Assembly (NCBI GenBank): GCA_002385665.1
Contig: DGDX01000003.1
Coordinates: forward strand, 1 to 23,142
Source of the DNA: Firmicutes bacterium UBA3941
GTDB lineage: Bacteria; Bacillota; Clostridia; Caldicoprobacterales; UBA3941
DNA: 23,142 nucleotides
Reading direction: 5' to 3'
Shown here: piece after piece, positions 16,070-23,142 of the stretch
How positions within the stretch are numbered: position 1 is the stretch's first letter
Layout: each line of letters begins with the position of its first letter
Made by a program: the position numbers and the translations under genes
The notes under the pieces: generated by a model
The model's input: only the letters and a program-made list of their open reading frames with translations
Database searches by the model: none
What the model was told of the DNA's origin: nothing

Positions 16070-16792
16070 ATGATAGAGATTAAGAACCTTTCCAAGAGCT
16101 ACAACAAGGGTGCGGTTAAGGCAGTAGAAGATCTGAACCTCCATGTTAAGCCCGGGGAGATATTTGGTTTTTTGGGTCCTAACGGCGCTGGCAAGACAAC
16201 GACCATCAAAATGATGGTGGGGCTCTTGATACCTGACAAAGGAACTATAAGTATCGCAGGATATGATAACGCCAAAAACCCATTGGAGGCCAAACAAAAT
16301 ATTGGGTATGTACCGGATAACCCTGATGTATATGATCGGTTAACCGGTATGGAGTATCTTAACTTAATGGCCGATGTATACAAGGTTTCCGTAGAGGACA
16401 GACGGGAACGTATTAATTATTTTCTCGATATGTTCAATCTGACCGATGCAGTAGGGGATCTTATTAAGAGCTATTCTCATGGTATGAAGCAAAAGATAGT
16501 CTTGACGGGGGCATTACTTCATAATCCCGCCGTATGGATATTGGATGAACCTATGGTAGGACTGGACCCAAAATCTTCCCATCTTCTAAAGGAGTATATG
16601 AGGAAACACTGTGATCGCGGTAACACGGTCTTCTTTTCTACTCATATATTAGAAGTAGCCGAAAGGCTATGCGATCGGATCGGTATCATTAATAAGGGCA
16701 AGCTGATAGCAATAGGGAGTATGGATGAGCTAAGGCATGGCGATCAGGCCGGCTCTCTTGAGAATATCTTTTTGGAGTTGACAGAGCAATGA
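16070..16792 (+). CDS. ABC transporter ATP-binding protein
   Basis: The 240-residue ATPase has Walker A GPNGAGKTT (36-44), signature YSHGMKQ (135-141), Walker B WILDEP (156-161) and switch histidine H192 in STHILE. The order and length are those of minimal ABC-2 exporter ATPases (CcmA-like). GGGAGTGATG precedes the ATG. The last four bases ATGA overlap the permease start, so the pair is coupled. Its orientation is opposite to the adjacent galU. No regulator gene is joined to it, and I see no strong promoter box upstream beyond a possible TATGAT near 16035. The substrate is unknown. Confidence 0.92.
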   Translation: MIEIKNLSKSYNKGAVKAVEDLNLHVKPGEIFGFLGPNGAGKTTTIKMMVGLLIPDKGTISIAGYDNAKNPLEAKQNIGYVPDNPDVYDRLTGMEYLNLMADVYKVSVEDRRERINYFLDMFNLTDAVGDLIKSYSHGMKQKIVLTGALLHNPAVWILDEPMVGLDPKSSHLLKEYMRKHCDRGNTVFFSTHILEVAERLCDRIGIINKGKLIAIGSMDELRHGDQAGSLENIFLELTEQ

Positions 16793-18465
16793 GAACCTTT
16801 ATTTCCCTTTTAAAAGCAAATCTCAATGTCCATTTTGGTATCTCTTCCCTAAAATATCGCTTTACAAAGGAAAAAAACCGCCTCTGGGAACCTATTGCCA
16901 TAATTATTGCCATATTAGTAGGAGGCGGCAGCATCTTAGCTATGTATAGCTTCTTTCTTCTGGCCGTTTTTATGGCAGGACAGTCACTGGGCCATCCTGA
17001 GATAGTCATCACCCTTTCCTTTGTAGCATCACAGTTGATCATACTGATCTTTGGTATATTCTACATTATATCGGTTTTTTATTTTTCCAACGATATGAGC
17101 ATCCTTATCCCTCTGCCCATAAAACCTGGAGAAGTCCTAGGGGTGAAGTTTATTACCATTTTGCTAAGCGAGTATCTAATAGCCCTTCCAATGCTTCTTC
17201 CCGCATTTATTATATATGGTGCAGGCTCCTGGCAGGGTATACTATACTGGCTTAAGGGATCAATTCTGATACTTATGGCACCTATACTACCCTTGGTTAT
17301 TGCCGCCCTGATCGTTGTTCTGCTAATGCGTTTTATAAATATTCGAAAAGGCAAGGATATCATGGTAATAATCGGGAGCCTTTTGGCGCTCATGGTGGGT
17401 TTGGGAATAAACTTCTTTTCTCTGAACCTTCCTCAGGGTAGCGAAGAAGAGGTCATAAGGCACATGATAGAGAGCAATACCGGACTTATCGAAGCTATCG
17501 GCAACAAATTCCCTCCCAGCATATGGGCTACCTTGGCCTTAACCTACCGGGAATGGCAAGGGTGGGGCTACTTCCTGCTCTTTGTTGGCCTCTCGCTATT
17601 ATTGGTAGTTTTACTCTATTGGATAGGCAACTACTTCTTCTATAAGGGTTACCTGACAGGCCAGGAGATTAGACGTAAGAACACGGCTATTTCAAAAGGG
17701 GATATTCAAAAACATATTAATAGAACCTCCTCACCCATCCTCGCTCTTCTGAAAAGGGAGTGGAAACTATTCATGCGCACCCCCGTCTATGTGATGAACG
17801 GCTTGGCGGGCATGATCATGGTGCCGATCTTCATGTTTATGCCCTTAATAGCCAATTCCGAGGAATTGACTCAGGTCCTTAACTATGCAAGGGATCCTGA
17901 ATATTCCCTTATAGTCATACTGATCTCCCTTGGCATAATGCTGTTTACTTCCAGTATAAACATGGTCTCCTGTACGTCAATTTCCAGAGAGGGTGCTACT
18001 TTTTGGATTTCTAAGGTTATACCGACACCTCCAAAAGATCAGGTCCTGGCAAAACTCATCCATAGCAGCATCTTATCATTATTGGGACTAATTATAGTTG
18101 CTATACCCCTTTTTATAGTTGTAGCCATCCCATTACTGCATTTGACGATCCTAATCATATTGGGGTTCTTGGCCACTGGACTTATTAATGTGCTAGGTCT
18201 TATAGTTGATCTCCTACGACCAAAGCTATCATGGAATGATCCCCAGGAGGCCATAAAGCAAAACCTCAATGCATTTTTCAGCCTATTGATAGCTCTCCTA
18301 GTTATTACTGTAATAGCTATTGCTTCTATCATCCTTATATCCGCCCAGATCGGTGAATTTTGGGTTTATGGAATCCTGGCCTTAATTATTGTAGTATTAC
18401 TGGTGCCTTCTATATATGGATTGTTTTCCCTGGCCAACTTTCGCTACAAGAGTATAGAGATCTAG
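16789..18465 (+). CDS. Large ABC-2 type transporter permease
   Basis: The 558-residue membrane protein has roughly 12 hydrophobic segments in two halves: five around 32-211, then about 255-282, 334-355, 374-396, two or three in 424-478, and two in 497-551. A polar stretch at about 283-330 ends with LLKREWKLFMRTPVYVMNG, a typical ABC-2 repeat start. The large size suggests a fused permease acting as a monomer with two copies of the ATPase. The start ATG overlaps the ATPase stop by four bases. Related two-gene systems export peptides, lipids or unknown compounds, but nothing here shows which. A hairpin follows 29 bases after the stop. Confidence 0.87.
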   Translation: MRTFISLLKANLNVHFGISSLKYRFTKEKNRLWEPIAIIIAILVGGGSILAMYSFFLLAVFMAGQSLGHPEIVITLSFVASQLIILIFGIFYIISVFYFSNDMSILIPLPIKPGEVLGVKFITILLSEYLIALPMLLPAFIIYGAGSWQGILYWLKGSILILMAPILPLVIAALIVVLLMRFINIRKGKDIMVIIGSLLALMVGLGINFFSLNLPQGSEEEVIRHMIESNTGLIEAIGNKFPPSIWATLALTYREWQGWGYFLLFVGLSLLLVVLLYWIGNYFFYKGYLTGQEIRRKNTAISKGDIQKHINRTSSPILALLKREWKLFMRTPVYVMNGLAGMIMVPIFMFMPLIANSEELTQVLNYARDPEYSLIVILISLGIMLFTSSINMVSCTSISREGATFWISKVIPTPPKDQVLAKLIHSSILSLLGLIIVAIPLFIVVAIPLLHLTILIILGFLATGLINVLGLIVDLLRPKLSWNDPQEAIKQNLNAFFSLLIALLVITVIAIASIILISAQIGEFWVYGILALIIVVLLVPSIYGLFSLANFRYKSIEI

Positions 18466-18494
18466 ACTGCTTATGACGATGTTCCTTATATTTG

Positions 18495-18527
18495 GCTGCT
18501 ACGCTCCCAACAGCCGAGTGTAGCAGC
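18495..18527. terminator. Terminator between the convergent permease and recQ genes
   Basis: GCTGCTACGCTC pairs with GAGTGTAGCAGC (one G-U pair) around a nine-base loop, followed on the plus strand by a T-rich stretch (TTATCTACATTATTAT). It most clearly ends the ABC operon and may also serve recQ. Confidence 0.75.
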
Positions 18528-18580
18528 TTATCTACATTATTATAGGTATAGGACCTGTACCGAGTCCCAACCTAAGAAGG

Positions 18581-20059
18581 CTAGCTAAATATATCCCTAA
18601 CAAGTTTGTCTAAGTCCCATTGGCTAAGCCTGGTTTTCCTTCCCTTATTGCATACGCTGCAGTTGCCACAATTATTGGATTTAACATGCTCATCGAAATA
18701 CTCCAAAATAAACCGTCTGAGACACTTTCCCCCTTTGCAGTATTCCTCCATCTTCTCCAATCTATTTATCTCTACTTCTTTATGCCAGTCGATTTCCTCC
18801 TGAGTTAAGTCAAATTCCCGGCTATACATTGGATACACAAGGCCATCGTTTAGCCTGGCATAGTTGTATTCTAACAGCTTTTTCAGGGCACTATGGAGAG
18901 TATGCTTATCTACTGACCTGCTTCTTAACAGGACCTCTTGAGGGATCCCCTCATGTTCTTTGGCCTTAATCCGCTTGTATAGGCCTTCCACCAGTTTAAT
19001 AGGAGGGTAATTCCCCTCTATCATGAAACGATTGAGCCTATAATCATCTTCAGAGTGTAGGAGTATACAACTGGACGCCAAACCGTCACGGCCAGCCCGT
19101 CCCGCCTCCTGGTAGTAGTTCTCCAGGCTTTTGGGCATATTCCAATGTATAATATATCTGACATCGCTTTTGTCAATACCCATCCCGAAGGCATTGGTAG
19201 CCACCATAATCGTTATCTCATCGTTTAGAAAAGCTTCCTGGGTATTATTCCTGGTCACTCTATTCAAGCCTGCATGATACATCCCGGTAGCTACACCCCT
19301 CTCCCTCAACATAAGATGGATCTCCTCTACCTTAGCCCGGGTGGCTGCATAAATGATTCCGGGCTTATGCCTGTTTTTCTGGATATGCTTTAGGATATAG
19401 CTCCATTTATCCTCACATCTTTCCACCTTAAACTCCAGATTGGGTCTGTCGAAACTCTCAACAAAAACATTGCAATTTTCCTTCATACCAAGTAGATTTA
19501 CAATATCATTTTGTACCCTTTTGGTAGCTGTTGCGGTAAAGGCTGCCAAAATGGGGTTGCCTATGTGCTCTATAAGATTCTTTATCTTTAGATATGCAGG
19601 CCGAAAATTATGCCCCCATTGGGATATACAATGGGCTTCGTCTACAGCCACAAGGGGCACGTGGATCTCCTGCAAGGCTGACAAAAAATCCTCCGAATAA
19701 AACCTTTCAGGGGCAATGTAGACTATTTTATACTTACCCCGTTTCATATCCCTTATGGTCCTTGTCACCTGTCTATCCGATAAGATGCTACTGATATACG
19801 CAGCATTGATATTTAGCTTTGTTAACTCGTCCACTTGGTCCTTCATAAGGGATATAAGGGGTGAAATAACAATAGTGGTACCGGGGAAAATAAGGGCGGG
19901 TAACTGATAACATAGGGATTTTCCTCCTCCGGTAGGGAATATTGCAATTGTATTCCTACCCTCTAAAATGCTTTCAATGACTTCTTTTTGTCCCATAAGA
20001 AAGCTATTGTGTCCAAAGTACGTCTTTAAAATCCTCTTCATATCTCCGGTATAGTCCAT
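18581..20059 (-). CDS. RecQ family ATP-dependent DNA helicase, short form (RecS-like)
   Basis: The 492-residue 3'-5' DNA helicase has Walker A FPTGGGKS (41-48), DEAH (140-143), the RecQ aromatic loop CISQWGHNFRP (144-154), TATAT (175-179), VATNAFGMGIDKSDVR (286-301) and the QEAGRAGRDG arginine finger region (317-326). A small helical region (about 345-410) is followed by a C-terminal zinc site with C441, C446, C464, C467 and C470 (CxxC pattern at 464-470). No HRDC domain is present, and the length resembles B. subtilis RecS rather than full RecQ of about 600 residues. The ATG is preceded by GGAAGGTAG. It acts in recombination and replication-fork repair. Monocistronic, converging with the ABC operon. 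Confidence 0.93.
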   Translation of the reverse strand: MDYTGDMKRILKTYFGHNSFLMGQKEVIESILEGRNTIAIFPTGGGKSLCYQLPALIFPGTTIVISPLISLMKDQVDELTKLNINAAYISSILSDRQVTRTIRDMKRGKYKIVYIAPERFYSEDFLSALQEIHVPLVAVDEAHCISQWGHNFRPAYLKIKNLIEHIGNPILAAFTATATKRVQNDIVNLLGMKENCNVFVESFDRPNLEFKVERCEDKWSYILKHIQKNRHKPGIIYAATRAKVEEIHLMLRERGVATGMYHAGLNRVTRNNTQEAFLNDEITIMVATNAFGMGIDKSDVRYIIHWNMPKSLENYYQEAGRAGRDGLASSCILLHSEDDYRLNRFMIEGNYPPIKLVEGLYKRIKAKEHEGIPQEVLLRSRSVDKHTLHSALKKLLEYNYARLNDGLVYPMYSREFDLTQEEIDWHKEVEINRLEKMEEYCKGGKCLRRFILEYFDEHVKSNNCGNCSVCNKGRKTRLSQWDLDKLVRDIFS

Positions 20060-20178
20060 GATCTACCTTCCCCTCCCACTTTCCTATTTTTCTAGTGTAA
20101 CCATAGAACCGCATAAAATCAAGGGAAATAGCATTTACCGACAAAATCATTTTTATCAATCGGCCAAGCTGCCTGTTT

Positions 20179-20194
20179 CATTTTGTCCAAAATG
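20179..20194. promoter_or_regulatory. Perfect palindrome overlapping the rubrerythrin promoter
   Basis: CATTTTG and CAAAATG form a perfect dyad around TC, covering the likely -35 box TTGTCC (20183-20188). A redox or peroxide regulator is a possible reader. The sequence is not a PerR box of the usual TTATAAT form, so the regulator is unknown. Confidence 0.45.
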
Positions 20195-20211
20195 GGTATT
20201 ATCTATATTAG
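20183..20211 (+). promoter_or_regulatory. Probable rubrerythrin promoter
   Basis: TTGTCC (20183-20188), a 17-base spacer and TATTAG (20206-20211), or TATATT with a 15-base spacer. It lies just ahead of the GGAGG ribosome binding site at 20225-20229. Confidence 0.5.
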
Positions 20212-20238
20212 GAATAATTTAAATGGAGGAATATAGGT

Positions 20239-20832
20239 ATGAAAAGCTTAAAAGGTACAAGAACTGCAGAAAACTTAATGAAGGCCTTTGCCGGAGAATC
20301 CCAGGCCCGCAATCGGTATTTCATGTATGCTAGTGTCGCAGGAAAAGAGGGATATAAACAAATCGAAGAAATTTTCCTCGAAACGGCTGACAACGAAAGA
20401 ATCCACGCCAACAGATTCTTCAAGTTCCTGGTAGAAGGTTTCGGTGACGAGCTACCCACCAGTGTAGAAATTAATGCAGATTATCCCGTTGCCTTGGGTA
20501 ACACCTTGGAAAATCTAAAAGCAGCAGCTGCTGGCGAGCATGAGGAATGGTCGGATCTTTACCCGGCATTTGCTCAGGTAGCCAAGGAAGAGGGTTTCCC
20601 AGAAGTAGCAACTGCCTTTACAATGATCGCAAAAGCCGAAGTTAATCATGAAACAAGATTTAATAAACTGGCCGATAATGTAAGGGATGGAAAGGTCTTT
20701 AAGAAAGACGAACCCACTGAATGGATATGCAGGAAATGCGGATACATACACAAAGGTGAAAAGGCCCCGGAGATTTGCCCCACATGTCTCCATAAACAAC
20801 CCCATTTCCAATTGTTTAAAGAAGCATATTAA
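20239..20832 (+). CDS. rbr: Rubrerythrin
   Basis: Rubrerythrin reduces hydrogen peroxide in anaerobes, using electrons passed through a rubredoxin centre to a diiron site. The 197-residue protein has the four-helix diiron domain: E20 in AGESQA, E53 and H56 in ETADNERIH, the GEHEEW region at 99-104, and E134/H137 in KAEVNHE. A C-terminal rubredoxin domain follows with C164xxC167 and C180xxC183 binding one iron. Length and order are standard. GGAGG lies nine bases before the ATG. It stands alone in its transcript, with its own promoter and palindrome, and ends at the shared terminator 21028-21068. It acts in the cytoplasm. Confidence 0.95.
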   Translation: MKSLKGTRTAENLMKAFAGESQARNRYFMYASVAGKEGYKQIEEIFLETADNERIHANRFFKFLVEGFGDELPTSVEINADYPVALGNTLENLKAAAAGEHEEWSDLYPAFAQVAKEEGFPEVATAFTMIAKAEVNHETRFNKLADNVRDGKVFKKDEPTEWICRKCGYIHKGEKAPEICPTCLHKQPHFQLFKEAY

Positions 20833-21027
20833 TATTTGTACCGAGTTTGCCCGATTAAGGAGTTGTCCTATTTAAACATGTAAATAGGTAATGGCTATTG
20901 AATGCTACACATCCGCTAATCCATAGCGCATTACTTAAGACAAAAAGAAAAGTATATAAAGCTGATTCATTTATTGACAATGGGCAAGGTAAGTTAATTT
21001 TAATACCTAAAGGTAAACTTCCAGGAG
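20833..21027. other. Non-coding gap after rubrerythrin
   Basis: This stretch holds a small hairpin (CTATTTA/TAAATAG near 20870) and a 15-base match (20887-20901) to the reverse complement of 410-424. It also holds a TTGACA near 20975 without a good partner -10. No supported gene lies here. Confidence 0.4.
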
Positions 21028-21068
21028 AAAAAATAAGAAGTCCTCTCCAATAGGACTTCTTATTTTTT
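21028..21068. terminator. Bidirectional terminator between rubrerythrin and the holin-like gene
   Basis: A perfect 17-bp stem (21028-21044 with 21052-21068) with a seven-base loop, core AAGAAGTCCT, flanked by A6 on the left and T6 on the right. The right end overlaps the stop codon of the holin-like gene by two bases. Confidence 0.9.
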
Positions 21069-21330
21069 ACTTTTTTCGAGCTACTCTCATCTCTTTAACG
21101 CCTTGAACAGTGTTTTTAGTACCTGAATACAAACCCGATGCGGCCAATCCGAAGGATAGTCCCACCAAAATACCCCTTGGTACATCCCTGGGGTATACAT
21201 AGAATACCCCTATTAATATACCCAGAAGTGATGCTGTAAGGGCGCTAAATTTCTTGGGCAGACCCAGGCTTTTAAACAGCTCCACAACCCCTACAATAAG
21301 GGGAATAATCGCTACTTGATAGACTTCCAC
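21067..21330 (-). CDS. Small holin-like membrane protein
   Basis: The 87-residue product has two or three membrane segments (VAIIPLIVGVVELFKSLGL, ALTASLLGILIGVFYVYP, GILVGLSFGLAASGLYSG) and a short basic tail ending VARKK. The pattern, with LGLPKKFSAL between segments 1 and 2 and GLYSGTKNTV near the end, resembles small phage-type holins (superfamily V/Hol44-like) found widely in Firmicutes chromosomes. No endolysin or other phage gene is nearby, so lysis may not be its role here. The start is GTG at 21328-21330, six bases after GGGGTGA. This and the terminator make a single-gene unit. Family assignment is tentative. Confidence 0.65.
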   Translation of the reverse strand: MEVYQVAIIPLIVGVVELFKSLGLPKKFSALTASLLGILIGVFYVYPRDVPRGILVGLSFGLAASGLYSGTKNTVQGVKEMRVARKK

Positions 21331-21531
21331 ACTTACTCACCCCATGTAAATTAAATTCTACAATGTACAGTTGCGTTATTTAATATATATGATGGTCCTT
21401 CACTTCGTAACACCAGAATTTATAATATAGAATGGGGTGAATCGGATATAGTTTCTAAGGGCAACATTTACTGGATTGAACAATAATAATACTATAGGTT
21501 CAATCAACTCATGGGAGCGTTATTTCATACC
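21331..21531. other. Non-coding gap with an 8-bp inverted repeat
   Basis: GATTGAAC (21474-21481) and GTTCAATC (21498-21505) could form a hairpin 27 bases beyond the Gfo/Idh stop, but with a 16-base loop and no U tract. No start codon and ribosome binding site combination marks a gene here. Confidence 0.35.
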
Positions 21532-22662
21532 TCAATCAAGGGTAACCCATTGCTTTGTGCGATGGGATCTGTGAGCCATTTCTATGACATATTGGATATA
21601 AGCCCCGTCCTCGATGGACGGAACAGAAGGCCTAAGGTTATATACATTATCCAGGAAATTATACAGCGAATGAACATGAGAGCGTATCCAACCTATAGGT
21701 GCCTTAGGTGCAACAAACTTTCCTCCCGGACTTTTATAGCGCTGGACACATTCAATCTTTTTAAATCCCCTATCGCCGCCCAAATCCGTTTCAGGTAAAG
21801 TATTATCATAGACTTCGAGCCAATTGGGGTCCATCATGTTAAACCTCATAGCTCCCTTAGTCCCATGAATTTCAAAAATGAGCTCATCATTGGTCCCGGT
21901 AGCTATCTTAGACGATTCTATGGTACCAACGCTGCCATTTTCCATCTTTACTATAAGCAAGGATAGATCCTCAGCCTCTACATCCACCATCTTACCCGAT
22001 GGATGTAGTCGCTTGGGGTATAATATTCTGTTATAGGCAAATACTTCCTTATATCTGCCCAGAAGATGATAAATAAGATCCAAAACGTGGGAACCTAAAT
22101 CTGCCAAAACACCGCCACCTGCAGATTTCTCCAGTTTCCATCCCATGGGCCTTTCGGGATCCACGGATCCCGAATGTAGATAGGATGCCCTGAAGGAAAG
22201 GACTTCCCCTAGAAAGCCGGCCTCTATTAGCTCCTTTGCCCGCATGGTAGCAGGGAAGAATCTGTTCTGAAATGCCATTTGGGTAATGGCCTTAGTAGAG
22301 CCCAGCACCTTTAAAATCTCCTCCGATTCCTCGTAGGTAGCGGTTAAGGGCTTGTCGCAATATACATGTTTGCCTGCCTTCAGCGCACCGATAACATGAT
22401 CCTTGTGCAGATTGTTAGGTGTACAAACATTGATAATATCGATATTGTCTGCTGCAAACAATTCATTTGGATCATCTGTAGCAAATTCAAAGCCCAGATC
22501 CTCCTTGGCCCTTTGGGCTTTCTCCAAAGTTCGATTACAAATCCCTACCAATCGAATACGAAAGGGCAAATCCTCATAATAAAGGGGCATGGTCCTGTAG
22601 GCATAGGTATGGGCTTTGCCCATGAAACCGTATCCAATAATACCTATCCCAAATTCCTTCAA
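21532..22662 (-). CDS. Gfo/Idh/MocA family NAD(P)-dependent oxidoreductase
   Basis: The 376-residue protein has an N-terminal Rossmann fold with GIIGYGFMGKAH (7-18), then NVCTPNNLH and YCDKPL, where the family's usual EKP catalytic lysine motif reads DKP, and GGGVLADLGSHVLDLIYHLLG with the catalytic-type D and H. These enzymes oxidise or reduce sugars, inositols or their derivatives with NAD(P); the substrate is not visible. The start is TTG at 22660-22662 with AGGAGG about nine bases upstream. The first ATG is inside the conserved glycine loop and too late. It follows pgi by 18 bases, so the two form one transcript, hinting at a hexose or hexose-derived substrate. Confidence 0.88.
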   Translation of the reverse strand: MKEFGIGIIGYGFMGKAHTYAYRTMPLYYEDLPFRIRLVGICNRTLEKAQRAKEDLGFEFATDDPNELFAADNIDIINVCTPNNLHKDHVIGALKAGKHVYCDKPLTATYEESEEILKVLGSTKAITQMAFQNRFFPATMRAKELIEAGFLGEVLSFRASYLHSGSVDPERPMGWKLEKSAGGGVLADLGSHVLDLIYHLLGRYKEVFAYNRILYPKRLHPSGKMVDVEAEDLSLLIVKMENGSVGTIESSKIATGTNDELIFEIHGTKGAMRFNMMDPNWLEVYDNTLPETDLGGDRGFKKIECVQRYKSPGGKFVAPKAPIGWIRSHVHSLYNFLDNVYNLRPSVPSIEDGAYIQYVIEMAHRSHRTKQWVTLD

Positions 22663-22680
22663 TTCCTATCTCCTCCTGTA

Positions 22681-23142
22681 CTATAATATATATTTACTAT
22701 TCTTCTTCGGCCTCGAATCCAGTTCCTCCTTCTTTTCTTCGTATCCGGACCTACCCAAAAGTGCATAGGTAGCGTTCTTGCCTTCCTCTACTCCAGGTTG
22801 ATCGAAGGCATCAATACCCAACAGTTCTCCTGCAAAAGCCGTCTCCACCTCTAAAAAGTACAGGAGCTGGCCTACGGTAAAGGGATTAACCTCCGGTAGG
22901 GTAATGGTCCTATTCAGCCGCTTCGCCTTCAGCAGGGCATACTCAGTAGCCATCTGCTCGGCATGGATTAGCTCATTTAGAGTATGACCGGCCAGGAAAG
23001 ATACGGCAGGATGATCCTGATATCCGTTGGGAATTTCCACTGTGCACTTATACTCCTTAACCCCAAGGAAGGTAATTACCTTATCAAAGGGACCCTCGGT
23101 ATAAAGCTGTACCTGGGAATGTTGGTCCGTAACTCCCAAAGC
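22681..23142 (-). CDS. pgi: Glucose-6-phosphate isomerase, C-terminal fragment
   Basis: The frame is open through the right edge and ends at a TAG at 22681-22683, giving the last 153 residues. ALGVTDQHSQVQLYTEGPFDKVITFL is the conserved GPI segment near the active-site lysine/glutamine region. HTLNELIHAEQMATEYAL carries the conserved H, and NPFTVGQLLYFLE, IDAFDQPGVEEGKNATYALL completes the family C-terminus. The enzyme interconverts glucose-6-phosphate and fructose-6-phosphate. The TTG at 23137-23139 is an internal codon. The tail after ALLGRSGYEE is lysine-rich and unremarkable. It sits 18 bases upstream of the oxidoreductase gene. Confidence 0.93.
   Translation of the reverse strand, partial: ALGVTDQHSQVQLYTEGPFDKVITFLGVKEYKCTVEIPNGYQDHPAVSFLAGHTLNELIHAEQMATEYALLKAKRLNRTITLPEVNPFTVGQLLYFLEVETAFAGELLGIDAFDQPGVEEGKNATYALLGRSGYEEKKEELDSRPKKNSKYIL

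Noticed and set aside
20900..21053. About 50-codon open stretch after rubrerythrin (TTG start, VYKADSFIDNGQGK...)
   Set aside because: It has no ribosome binding site, runs through the terminator stem and matches nothing I recognise; it is likely chance in A-rich DNA.
21353..21484. Open stretch of about 43 codons in the gap before the Gfo/Idh stop
   Set aside because: It has no start codon with a ribosome binding site; the length is expected by chance.

Overview
The window reads as chromosomal DNA of a strictly anaerobic, low-to-moderate-GC Bacillota, most likely a Clostridia. Supporting signs are AGGAGG-type ribosome binding sites, TTG and GTG starts, sigma-A promoters, many intrinsic terminators, an anaerobic ribonucleotide reductase activase fragment, a rubrerythrin and B. 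subtilis-style gene families (short RecQ/RecS, YtrA-type GntR, PgcA). I see no rRNA, tRNA, CRISPR array or insertion sequence. The window is edge-truncated at both ends: the nrdG C-terminus on the left and the pgi C-terminus on the right.

Left part (1-5050). The nrdG end meets, convergently, a 557-residue homocysteine methyltransferase/pterin-domain protein that lacks the cobalamin domains of MetH and has a divergent pterin domain. Divergent from it is murC, then fbaA (class II fructose-bisphosphate aldolase). Each of these two has its own promoter and is followed by a clear terminator.

Middle part (5051-15996), mostly minus strand. This is a split L-rhamnose catabolic region. rhaA (isomerase) and a stand-alone class II aldolase form one unit. 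galU, pgcA, an HAD phosphatase and rhaB form a second unit, followed by a small ASRT-family (Anabaena sensory rhodopsin transducer-like) protein. RhaA, RhaB and the aldolase would take L-rhamnose to dihydroxyacetone phosphate and lactaldehyde; FbaA, PgcA, GalU and Pgi (at the right edge) are hexose-phosphate and UDP-glucose enzymes. Between the two rha blocks lie a GNAT acetyltransferase (minus) and, in opposite orientation, a YtrA-type GntR regulator with an ABC ATPase and permease. No rhamnose transporter, mutarotase, dedicated rhamnose regulator or lactaldehyde reductase is in the window.

Right part (16070-23142). A second ABC ATPase/large permease pair (+), a convergent RecQ helicase (-), rubrerythrin (+), a convergent holin-like small membrane protein (-), then a pgi to Gfo/Idh/MocA oxidoreductase unit (-). 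The points most worth following up are the ASRT-family protein beside rhaB, the MetH-like protein with altered pterin pocket and no B12 domain, and the galU-pgcA-HAD-rhaB operon. I found no clearly new multi-gene system.
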